Shown one piece after another: positions 42,444-50,495 of a DNA stretch of 59,589 nt. Source of the stretch: Bacteroidales bacterium UBA4070 (GTDB lineage: Bacteria > Bacteroidota > Bacteroidia > Bacteroidales > VadinHA17); NCBI GenBank assembly GCA_002383485.1, contig DFYY01000033.1, positions 1 through 59,589 of the forward strand, given 5' to 3'. The notes under the pieces were generated by a model that saw only the letters and a program-made list of their open reading frames with translations, had not been told where the DNA came from and made no database searches. The translations under genes were made by a program, and so were the position numbers. Every line of letters begins with the position of its first letter. Position 1 is the stretch's first letter.

Positions 42444-43030
42444 ACACGGAACTCATAACAGCGGTTGCAATCGGAATCGGCCTGGCTGCCAGCGCCGGAT
42501 TCAGGGTCTTTGTACCCATGCTGGTGGCAGCTATAGCGGCAAAGACCGGCATACTGCCACTTAACGAAAGCTTTCAGTGGGTCTCGTCATGGACCGCCAT
42601 TGCCATTCTTGGCACGGCAACGGTAGTGGAAATACTAGCCTACTACATACCCGTGGTTGACAACCTGCTCGATACAATCTCCACACCGCTGGCAATCGGG
42701 GCCGGCACTCTGCTGCTCACCTCTGTGCTGCCCATTGACAGCGAGATGATGAGATGGATCACAGGTGCGGCCATTGGCGGCGGCAGCGCTGCAGTAGTTC
42801 AGAGTGGCAGCGCGCTCACCCGACTTACCTCGACTAAACTGACAGCCGGCATAGGCAACCCGGTGGTGGCAACCATTGAAAACGTGGCTGCAACCGGAAC
42901 ATCAATACTGTCACTCATAATTCCGTTCTTTATCCTTGCACTCTTCCTGCTGCTTACAATACTTATATTCACCGGAGTCAGAAGAAGACTGCGCCGTAGG
43001 GCAGTTATGACCGCAGACAAAACAAAGTAA
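42440..43030 (+). CDS. DUF4126 integral membrane protein
   Basis: A 196-residue polytopic membrane protein of the DUF4126 family. It opens with ITAVAIGIGLAASAGFRVFVPMLVAAI and has about five hydrophobic helices, a conserved glycine-rich GAAIGGGSAAVVQ segment, and a basic C-terminus (GVRRRLRRRAV) that should face the cytoplasm. The function is unknown. It is translationally coupled to the serine hydrolase by an ATGA overlap and lies 13 bp before the MEMO-like lipoprotein. Confidence 0.82.
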   Translation: MNTELITAVAIGIGLAASAGFRVFVPMLVAAIAAKTGILPLNESFQWVSSWTAIAILGTATVVEILAYYIPVVDNLLDTISTPLAIGAGTLLLTSVLPIDSEMMRWITGAAIGGGSAAVVQSGSALTRLTSTKLTAGIGNPVVATIENVAATGTSILSLIIPFFILALFLLLTILIFTGVRRRLRRRAVMTADKTK

Positions 43031-43043
43031 AGCTCTTCAGGGA

Positions 43044-44135
43044 ATGAAAATTCACTTCTTGTTTGCCATCGCCGTAATCATATTAATAGGCGCCGGATCA
43101 TGCACCAGAGGAGTTCAGACTTCAGGTTATCGCCTCCCCGTTGACACGATTGGCTTTGCCCGGTATGGCTGGCAGGTTGACAGCGTGCTCGCGAGGATAG
43201 AAAGATATCAGCATGAAAGCCTTGCTGCGGCATCTGCACCGCTTGAAGGCATATCTGCCCTGCGTGTCGCCATATCACCCCATGATGACTATTCATATGT
43301 TGGCTACCTATACCCTGCCCTTCTGCAGCATGTCACCTCCGATGTCGTTGTTCTCTTCGGCGTAGGCCATAAGGCTAAACAGTTCGGCCTTGAAGACCGC
43401 CTCGTGTTTGGTTCGTACAGGAGATGGAAAAGCCCCGGAGGATCGGTGAGGGTATCTGACCTGCAGAAGACACTGCTGAAAGAACTTCCGGACGAGATGT
43501 ATACTATCCATGACAGCTTGCAAACTATTGAACACTCACTCGAGGCTCTCATTCCCTTTTTGGAACACTACAACCCTGACGTTCAGATTATTCCGATTAT
43601 TGTACCTTATATGTCATTCAGCCGGATGGAAGCCATCTCCTCTGAACTGGCTGAAGCTGTCAGGAAGACGATGGATGAGGCCGGACTGTCATGGGGAAAC
43701 GGGTGGTCCGCAGTCATCTCGACTGATGCCGTGCATTACGGAAACGAGGACTGGGGAGGAAGCAACTATGACCGTTTCGGTGTTGATTCAGCAGGGTACA
43801 TGCAGGCTGTAGCTTACGAAGAAAATATCATGAACACAATGCTGGCGGGAATACTTTCACCTGAGAACATCAGGGCTTTCAGTCAATGCACGGTTCAGGA
43901 AAGTGACTATCATGAATATAAGTGGACCTGGTGCGGAAGATATGCCGTGCCCCTTGGACTGCTCACTGCATACAGGATTGCAGAGTTGGAGGAGGCGCCC
44001 CTGACTGGTTTTGCTGCAGGATATTCGACAAGTATAGCCAACCCTCCCATCCCGGTATCTGACCTTGGGATGGGACTGACCGCCCCCGCTAAGCTGACTC
44101 ATTGGGTGGGCTACGCGGCAGTTTGCTACCGGTAA
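43044..44135 (+). CDS. MEMO-family lipoprotein (AmmeMemoRadiSam protein B-like)
   Basis: A 363-residue MEMO-like protein. MEMO proteins share a fold with class III extradiol dioxygenases. Visible are the N-terminal ISPHDDYSYVGYLYPALL (expected metal-site His), VVVLFGVGHKAK, the HSLEALIPFLEHYNPDVQIIPIIVPYM block and STDAVHYG. Unlike cytoplasmic MEMO proteins, this one has a lipoprotein signal (lipobox GAGSC). There are no AMMECR1 or radical SAM partners nearby, so it is not the usual three-part system. The substrate is unknown. Confidence 0.8.
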   Translation: MKIHFLFAIAVIILIGAGSCTRGVQTSGYRLPVDTIGFARYGWQVDSVLARIERYQHESLAAASAPLEGISALRVAISPHDDYSYVGYLYPALLQHVTSDVVVLFGVGHKAKQFGLEDRLVFGSYRRWKSPGGSVRVSDLQKTLLKELPDEMYTIHDSLQTIEHSLEALIPFLEHYNPDVQIIPIIVPYMSFSRMEAISSELAEAVRKTMDEAGLSWGNGWSAVISTDAVHYGNEDWGGSNYDRFGVDSAGYMQAVAYEENIMNTMLAGILSPENIRAFSQCTVQESDYHEYKWTWCGRYAVPLGLLTAYRIAELEEAPLTGFAAGYSTSIANPPIPVSDLGMGLTAPAKLTHWVGYAAVCYR

Positions 44136-44147
44136 CAGCATTTATGT

Positions 44148-45464
44148 ATGAGTGAAAACAACCCGATTACAGTTTTCTGGTTCAGGCGCGATCTGCGCCT
44201 CGAAGACAACAGGGGACTCTTCCATGCTCTCCGTTCAGGCTACCCTGTTCTGCCGGTGTTCATATTCGACACCAATATCCTCGGCAGGCTCGAAGAGAAG
44301 GCGGACCGCCGGGTGAAATTCATCACTTCTGCCCTGAATGAGCTGAATAAGAAGCTTGCCGCTGCCGGATCATCCCTGGAGATTTATCACTGTACCCCGG
44401 CGGAGGCATTCAGAAAAATCACCGGCGAGTATGAGGTCCGGGCCGTTTTTACCAATAATGACTACGAACCATATGCAACCAAACGGGACGAACTTATCAG
44501 ACAGACGCTGATGGCCACCGGCATCCCGTTTCATACTTTCAGGGACCAGGTGATCTTTGAAAAGAACGAGGTGGTAAAACCGGACGGCACTCCATATACT
44601 GTATTTACTCCTTATTCGCGCTCCTGGAAGAAGCAAATGACTGCAAAGGACCTTGAGCCGCAGCCATCGGAAAGCCTCCCCGGCAATTTCGTGAAACGGG
44701 AACCCTCCCGGGTCCCGACGGTGGAAGAACCGGGATTTGCACCGTCAGGACCTGCCTCAGCCGTTCCGGTCATCAGCGAGGCCATCATCCGGAATTACCA
44801 TCTTACGCGTGACATCCCCTCTATTGAAGGTACTACAAAGCTCGGAGTGCATCTGCGCTTCGGCACCGTCAGCATCCGCCGTCTGGTCTCAACAGCCCTG
44901 CGACTGAGCGAGACCTGGCTCAGTGAACTCATCTGGCGCGAGTTTTTCATGAGTATACTATGGCACTTCCCGTACGTTACAGATTACTCCTTCAAAAGGA
45001 AATATGATGCCATACCCTGGCGGAACAATGAACAGGAATTCGAAAAATGGTGCAATGGCATGACCGGCTATCCGATCGTTGATGCCGGAATGCGGGAGCT
45101 GAATGAAACAGGCTTCATGCATAACAGGGTCAGGATGATAACAGCAAGCTTCCTGACGAACCACCTGCTGATCGACTGGCGGTGGGGTGAAGCATACTTC
45201 GCCGGCAAACTGTTCGACTACGAGCTGTCATCAAATAACGGCAACTGGCAATGGGCAGCAGGCACGGGATGCGATGCCGCCCCCTGCTTCAGGGTATTTA
45301 ATCCTTCTGAACAGACCCGCAGGTATGATCCTCAGATGATCTACGTGAAAAGATGGGTCCCTAAGATGGACAGCCCCTCCTACCCGGCACCCATGGTTGA
45401 CCATACCATAGCACGCCAGCGTGCACTGACAACCTACTCCTCAGGGCTGGGACGGGGCGACTGA
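44148..45464 (+). CDS. phrB: Deoxyribodipyrimidine photolyase (class I, cryptochrome/photolyase family)
   Basis: A 438-residue flavoprotein that repairs UV-induced pyrimidine dimers with blue light. The N-terminal antenna domain starts VFWFRRDLRLEDNRGL. The C-terminal FAD-binding domain has TKLGVHLRFGTVSIR, LIWREFFMSILWHFP, GYPIVDAGMRELNETGFMHNR and NNGNWQWAAGTGCDAAP. The normal photolyase end (YPAPMVDHTIARQRAL) is present, followed by a short tail TTYSSGLGRGD that runs into a truncated foreign gene. It is last in the murK operon by position, 12 bp after the MEMO gene. Confidence 0.96.
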   Translation: MSENNPITVFWFRRDLRLEDNRGLFHALRSGYPVLPVFIFDTNILGRLEEKADRRVKFITSALNELNKKLAAAGSSLEIYHCTPAEAFRKITGEYEVRAVFTNNDYEPYATKRDELIRQTLMATGIPFHTFRDQVIFEKNEVVKPDGTPYTVFTPYSRSWKKQMTAKDLEPQPSESLPGNFVKREPSRVPTVEEPGFAPSGPASAVPVISEAIIRNYHLTRDIPSIEGTTKLGVHLRFGTVSIRRLVSTALRLSETWLSELIWREFFMSILWHFPYVTDYSFKRKYDAIPWRNNEQEFEKWCNGMTGYPIVDAGMRELNETGFMHNRVRMITASFLTNHLLIDWRWGEAYFAGKLFDYELSSNNGNWQWAAGTGCDAAPCFRVFNPSEQTRRYDPQMIYVKRWVPKMDSPSYPAPMVDHTIARQRALTTYSSGLGRGD

Positions 45465-45951
45465 CTTCACCGGTGACAGGGGCTATATCGAAAAAGACTG
45501 GGGCCACTCATTTCCTTCTGCATTCATCTGGATGCAGTCCAATCACCTTGATCAGCCCGGTATCTCCTTCAAAGCCTCCGTGGCCAGGATACCCCGGGTC
45601 ACCGGCACCTTCACGGGCTTCATTGCGGGATTCATGTTCAACAACAGGCTCCATGGTTTCACTGAATACAACAGATCGTGCATGAGCATGCTCAGTACCT
45701 CTGAAGAGGATGTTGAGATCGAATTCAGGACCAGGCACATTACACTTCGCCTTGCGGCCCCTGTTGACAAGGCAACGTCTCTCGCGGCACCGGTAAGAGG
45801 CCTGATGGACGGTCGGATAGAGGAGAGCATGACATCGGTCATCAACCTCACACTTTCTGAAACATCAACTGGCCTGGTTGTCTTCAGCGGAGAGGACCGA
45901 AAAGGATCAATCGAGATATCAGGCGAATCAAAAAACCTCATGCCGCGTTGA
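45430..45951 (+). pseudogene. 5'-truncated tocopherol-cyclase-like gene remnant
   Basis: The frame after the photolyase stop encodes the C-terminal part of a tocopherol-cyclase-family protein: FTGDRGYIEKDWGHSFPSAF, then IWMQSNHLDQPG, TGFIAGFMFNNRLHGF and RHITLRLAAP. The open frame begins inside the photolyase 3' end, +1 shifted, just after a TGA at 45427. It has no start codon before the GYIEKDWG motif, and the first ATG (45532) is internal. Roughly the first half of a normal protein (about 320 residues) is missing. This looks like a deletion that joined the two genes. Confidence 0.72.
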
Positions 45952-46034
45952 TTACAGGCTGAGATTCGTATAAAAAACCGACTGGAATTGTTATGCGGAA
46001 AAGCATTCCGGGTCAGGTTCAACGGTTGTTTTAT

Positions 46035-46042
46035 TATCTTTG
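46035..46042 (+). promoter_or_regulatory. -7 element (TATCTTTG) upstream of purL
   Basis: An exact TAnnTTTG match 55 bp before the purL ATG at 46098. No clear -33 at standard spacing. Confidence 0.5.
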
Positions 46043-46097
46043 AGTCCGACGGGAAGAGCAGCATTTTTGCTGCCACCATTCACTCCAACAGCATATT

Positions 46098-49000
46098 ATG
46101 ACCAACAAGACTGTACTTTTTTTCAGAACCGCCTCTGGAAATATTATCGCAGCCGAGACTGACAGAAAGCTCTCAGCTGATGAAACCGACAGGCTCTCAT
46201 GGCTTTTCGGCAATGCCGGGGTCGTGGAATCTGACAACATCAGGGGGACATTCATCGGCCCGCGCAGGGAGATGATTACACCATGGAGCACCAATGCCGT
46301 GGAGATAACCCAGAATATGGCAGTGACCGGCATATCCCGGATCGAAGAGTTTTTTCCCGCCTCAGGTGATTCTCCCGGACATGATCCGATGCTCCAGCGT
46401 GTATATCACGGTCTCAGCCAGGATATATTCACGGTCCGCCATGAGCCCGAGCCGGTCCGCGAGATAGATGACATTGCATCATACAATGTGCAGGAGGGTC
46501 TTGCCCTGAGCCCCGATGAGATAACCTATCTTGAAAACCTCAGCCGCCACCTGGGCAGAAAACTAACTGACAGCGAGGTATTCGGTTTCTCACAGGTAAA
46601 CTCAGAGCACTGCCGCCACAAGATTTTCAACGGCACCTTCATTATTGACGGAGAGGAACGCAAATCGTCACTCTTTGAACTTATAGAGCGTACCACAAAG
46701 GACAATCCCAACCATGTGGTGTCGGCTTACAAGGATAACTGCGCCTTCCTTGACGGTCCCGTTGCCGAACAGTTTGCCCCGGCAACGCAGGACAAGCCTG
46801 ACTGGTTCGGAGTCAGATATTTTCAGTCGGTCCTTACCCTGAAGGCAGAGACACACAACTTCCCCACCACCGTTGAGCCCTTCAACGGGGCTTCGACAGG
46901 CACCGGCGGCGAGATTCGTGACCGTATCGCCGGTGGCAAGGGATCAATGCCCATTGCCGGAACCGCCGTCTACATGACCTCTTACCCCAGACCCGAAGGC
47001 CCGAGAGAGTGGGAGAAATATTCAGAACCCCGCAAATGGCTCTACCAGACACCGGAAGAGATACTTATCAAGGCATCCAACGGGGCAAGCGATTTCGGGA
47101 ACAAATTCGGACAACCGCTTATCTGCGGCTCCGTGCTGACATTCGAGCACTTCGCCGGGATGAAACGCTACGGGTTTGACAAGGTGATAATGCTTGCAGG
47201 AGGCATAGGCCTCGGAAAAAAGGCTGACAGCACGAAGGATACCCCCGAAAAGGGTGATCTCATTGTACTGCTTGGAGGCGACAACTACAGGATAGGCATG
47301 GGCGGTGGCGCCGTCTCGTCAGTTGATACCGGCGCCTATGACAGCGCCATCGAACTTAATGCCGTCCAGCGTGCCAACCCCGAAATGCAAAAACGGGTTT
47401 ACAACGCACTGAGGGCAATGGCAGAGAGTGACCGCAACCCGGTTGTATCACTTCATGATCACGGTGCCGGCGGCCACCTGAACTGTCTCTCAGAACTGGT
47501 TGAAGAGACCGGAGGTACGATAGACATCAGCAAGCTGCCTGTGGGCGATCCTACACTCTCGGCGAGAGAGATCATCGGCAACGAATCGCAGGAACGAATG
47601 GGACTGGTCATCCGCAGCCGGGATGCTGGTGCCCTTACCGCTGTGGCTCAGCGCGAACGGGCTCCCATCTATATAATAGGAGAGGTCACAGGAGATCATC
47701 AGTTCACCTTCTTAAACTCAGTCAACGGTGAGAAGCCCATCGACCTGCAGCTGAGCGACTTCTTCGGGAAGCCTCCCCGGACAGTGATGAACGATACCAC
47801 GGAAAAGAGCCTGGCAGCAGATGTGAACTATGACGTCTCTGATCCGGCACGGTATCTCGATGCCGTCCTCCAGCTGGAGGAGGTGGCCTGCAAAGACTGG
47901 CTGACGAACAAAGCAGACCGCTCTGTCACAGGCAGGATAGCCATGCAGCAGTGCGCAGGCGAGCTGCAACTGCCCCTCAACAACCTCGGGGCCATTACAC
48001 TCGATTACCGCGGCATGAACGGAATGGCCACCGCTCTCGGTCATGCCCCTGCAGCAGGCCTCATAAGCGCTGCCGCCGGATCAGTTCTCTCCATAGCAGA
48101 GGCTCTTACAAATATCGTTTGGGCTCCCCTGCCTGACGGACTCAGAAGCGTATCTCTCTCCGCAAACTGGATGTGGCCCTGCAAAAACCCTGGCGAAGAT
48201 GCACGCCTTTATGAAGCTGTACAGGCTGCAAGCGACTTCGCAGTAGCGCTGGGTATCAACATCCCCACCGGCAAGGACAGCCTCTCGATGACGCAAAAAT
48301 ACCCTGACGGAACAGTCTACAGTCCCGGTACGGTAATCATCACCGCCGCTGCAGGCGTGGATGATGTGAGGCGGATAGTCAGCCCTGTCATCAGGAATGA
48401 CTCTTCAACAGCACTTTTCCACATAGACATGAGCGGCATGCCCCCGGAGCTGGGAGGATCGGCATTTTGCCAGACACTCGGAAGCCTCGGCACCACAACA
48501 CCCGGAGTGGCGGACCCGGAATACTTTGCCACAGCCTTTGAAGCCTTGCAACTGCTGATAAAGGAAGGAAAAGTAATTGCCGGACACGATATCTCGGCCG
48601 GAGGCATGATTGTAACCCTCCTTGAGATGTGCTTTGCCAACCGTGAGGGTGGCATAGCGGTAAACCTCACCGAGATTGACGAACCAGATACGGTGAAACT
48701 GCTCTTCAGCCAGAATCCCGGTGTCATAATCCAGGTTCAGGATGAGGCGGAGACAGAGGAATTCCTGTATGAAAAAGGGATACGCTTCGTACCGGCGGGA
48801 CACCCGGTGAGTGAGCGGAAGCTCTTCGTAACAAACGGAGAATCAGACTATGAGTTCAACATTGACCGCTGCAGGTCACTATGGTACAGGAGCTCATACC
48901 TGCTTGACCGCAGACAGTCAGGACCGGAACTTGCATTGGAAAGGTTTGAGAACCACGGGGAAAAGGCGCTTCACTATGATATGAGGAACTTTGACGGCAG

Positions 49001-49799
49001 CTTCGGCGCGCTGGGCATTACCCCTGACCGCAGAAAGAGCTCGGGAGTAAAAGCAGCCATCATAAGGGAAAAGGGGGTCAACGGAGATCGTGAGATGGCA
49101 TATGCCCTGTGGCTGGCAGGGTTTGACGTGAGAGACGTACACATGACCGACCTGATCACAGGCCGCGAAACCCTTGAGGAGCTTAATATGATTGTCTTCG
49201 TCGGGGGATTTTCCAATTCGGACGTTCTGGGCTCAGCAAAAGGATGGGCCGGAGCATTCAGATACAATGTCATGGCACAGGCCGCCCTGGAGAACTTCTA
49301 TAAAAGGGATGATACCCTCTCACTGGGTGTCTGCAACGGATGCCAGCTGATGGCTGAACTGGGACTGATAGTGCCGGAGCACAGAGAGATGCCGCGCCTG
49401 GAGCGCAACACCTCACACAAGTTCGAGTCAGATTTCCTCGGGGTGAAGATCACCGGCGGAAATTCAGTCATGCTAGGCAGCCTCGAAGGAATGGAACTGG
49501 GTATCTGGGTGGCCCATGGCGAGGGACGGTTCGTTCTGCCATACCCTGAAGAGAAATACAACATCGTGATGAAATACAGCAGGAGCCATTATCCTGCCAA
49601 CCCTAACGGATCGATGCATGATGTTGCAGGAATCTGTTCGGCTGACGGCAGGCATCTGGCAATGATGCCGCATCTTGAACGGGCGTTCATGCCGTGGCAG
49701 TGCGCACATTACCCTGCTGGCAGGCACAATGACGATGTCACACCCTGGATACAGGCATTCGTCAGCGCGAGGAAATGGATTGAGACCTTAAAAAGCTGA
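46098..49799 (+). CDS. purL: Phosphoribosylformylglycinamidine synthase, long form
   Basis: A 1233-residue single-chain FGAM synthase for the fourth step of purine synthesis, converting FGAR, glutamine and ATP to FGAM. In order: an N-terminal PurS-like domain, linker, two AIRS-like synthase halves (FGFSQVNSEHCRHKIFNG; LKAETHNFPTTVEPFNGA with TGTGGEIRD; IPTGKDSLSM) and a C-terminal class I glutaminase. The glutaminase nucleophile is C1079 in GVCNGCQ, and the His-Glu pair is in MPHLERAFMPWQ. Length is near the proteobacterial form. It ends one base before the convergent lipoprotein gene. Confidence 0.97.
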   Translation: MTNKTVLFFRTASGNIIAAETDRKLSADETDRLSWLFGNAGVVESDNIRGTFIGPRREMITPWSTNAVEITQNMAVTGISRIEEFFPASGDSPGHDPMLQRVYHGLSQDIFTVRHEPEPVREIDDIASYNVQEGLALSPDEITYLENLSRHLGRKLTDSEVFGFSQVNSEHCRHKIFNGTFIIDGEERKSSLFELIERTTKDNPNHVVSAYKDNCAFLDGPVAEQFAPATQDKPDWFGVRYFQSVLTLKAETHNFPTTVEPFNGASTGTGGEIRDRIAGGKGSMPIAGTAVYMTSYPRPEGPREWEKYSEPRKWLYQTPEEILIKASNGASDFGNKFGQPLICGSVLTFEHFAGMKRYGFDKVIMLAGGIGLGKKADSTKDTPEKGDLIVLLGGDNYRIGMGGGAVSSVDTGAYDSAIELNAVQRANPEMQKRVYNALRAMAESDRNPVVSLHDHGAGGHLNCLSELVEETGGTIDISKLPVGDPTLSAREIIGNESQERMGLVIRSRDAGALTAVAQRERAPIYIIGEVTGDHQFTFLNSVNGEKPIDLQLSDFFGKPPRTVMNDTTEKSLAADVNYDVSDPARYLDAVLQLEEVACKDWLTNKADRSVTGRIAMQQCAGELQLPLNNLGAITLDYRGMNGMATALGHAPAAGLISAAAGSVLSIAEALTNIVWAPLPDGLRSVSLSANWMWPCKNPGEDARLYEAVQAASDFAVALGINIPTGKDSLSMTQKYPDGTVYSPGTVIITAAAGVDDVRRIVSPVIRNDSSTALFHIDMSGMPPELGGSAFCQTLGSLGTTTPGVADPEYFATAFEALQLLIKEGKVIAGHDISAGGMIVTLLEMCFANREGGIAVNLTEIDEPDTVKLLFSQNPGVIIQVQDEAETEEFLYEKGIRFVPAGHPVSERKLFVTNGESDYEFNIDRCRSLWYRSSYLLDRRQSGPELALERFENHGEKALHYDMRNFDGSFGALGITPDRRKSSGVKAAIIREKGVNGDREMAYALWLAGFDVRDVHMTDLITGRETLEELNMIVFVGGFSNSDVLGSAKGWAGAFRYNVMAQAALENFYKRDDTLSLGVCNGCQLMAELGLIVPEHREMPRLERNTSHKFESDFLGVKITGGNSVMLGSLEGMELGIWVAHGEGRFVLPYPEEKYNIVMKYSRSHYPANPNGSMHDVAGICSADGRHLAMMPHLERAFMPWQCAHYPAGRHNDDVTPWIQAFVSARKWIETLKS

Positions 49800-49800
49800 G

Positions 49801-50355
49801 CTAATTGACCTTCGGCTTCAGTATCACCGAGTTGATCAGGGTATGCTCATCTTTTCCTATCTGGGATAGATCGGAGGTGTGACGTTCCACCCTGTCACTT
49901 ATCACCTGAACGGGGTATTCACCGGCTTTGGAGAAGAATACTGACCCCATGTGCGAGTCAGCCCGGTACCAGGGTGCGGAAACACTCTTGTCTTCTGTAA
50001 CTATCTCATCACCCAGAGGTAGCTTTGCCAGCCTTGTCTCTCCTGCTGTAATAACAACATTAGCATTATAATGAAGCTGCATTGTATCCAGTGTCAATGT
50101 TGAAAGCCAGACATCATAGCGTCCGGGCTTATCAACCTTGAACAGCCACTCAGCAGTATTGTACTGAGGTCTCTCATCAACCTGTAACATATCCGCTTCT
50201 GCAATATGTAATACTATTCCCCCGTCTTTCACGGAGGCCTCTCTAACTTTCACCTGTTCATCAATGCCGGCATTGTCACCGCCATTTTTGCAGGAGGAAA
50301 GGCTCAAAACTGCCGCAAGGGCAAAAAATCCGATGATCCTAATTAATCCTTTCAT
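49801..50355 (-). CDS. Small beta-sandwich-like lipoprotein, function unknown
   Basis: A 184-residue lipoprotein (lipobox SLSSC). The mature part is beta-rich, with WLFKVDKPGRYDVWLSTL and SVFFSKAGEYPVQVISDRV, a pattern like the galactose-binding or CBM-like domains found at the ends of Bacteroidetes glycosidases (phrases like KPGxYxVxL). No catalytic motif is visible. It is convergent with purL with one base between stops. The 140 bp upstream (50356-50495) is AT-rich with no exact -7 match. Confidence 0.6.
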   Translation of the reverse strand: MKGLIRIIGFFALAAVLSLSSCKNGGDNAGIDEQVKVREASVKDGGIVLHIAEADMLQVDERPQYNTAEWLFKVDKPGRYDVWLSTLTLDTMQLHYNANVVITAGETRLAKLPLGDEIVTEDKSVSAPWYRADSHMGSVFFSKAGEYPVQVISDRVERHTSDLSQIGKDEHTLINSVILKPKVN

Positions 50356-50495
50356 TCTCCGGCTTTTTATAATGCAACCTTATGTAACAAAAACTATTCC
50401 AGAGTTCCCCTGAAATGCGTGGCCACAAAGTAAAAGTAAATAATTGATAATTAAAGATACATCTAATCAATTAATTGCACCTTTAACAAAAGATA

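Noticed and set aside
46098..49799. Possible horizontal transfer of purL
   Set aside because: Domain layout and length are normal for the long form and no flanking mobile features or unusual codon patterns were noticed.
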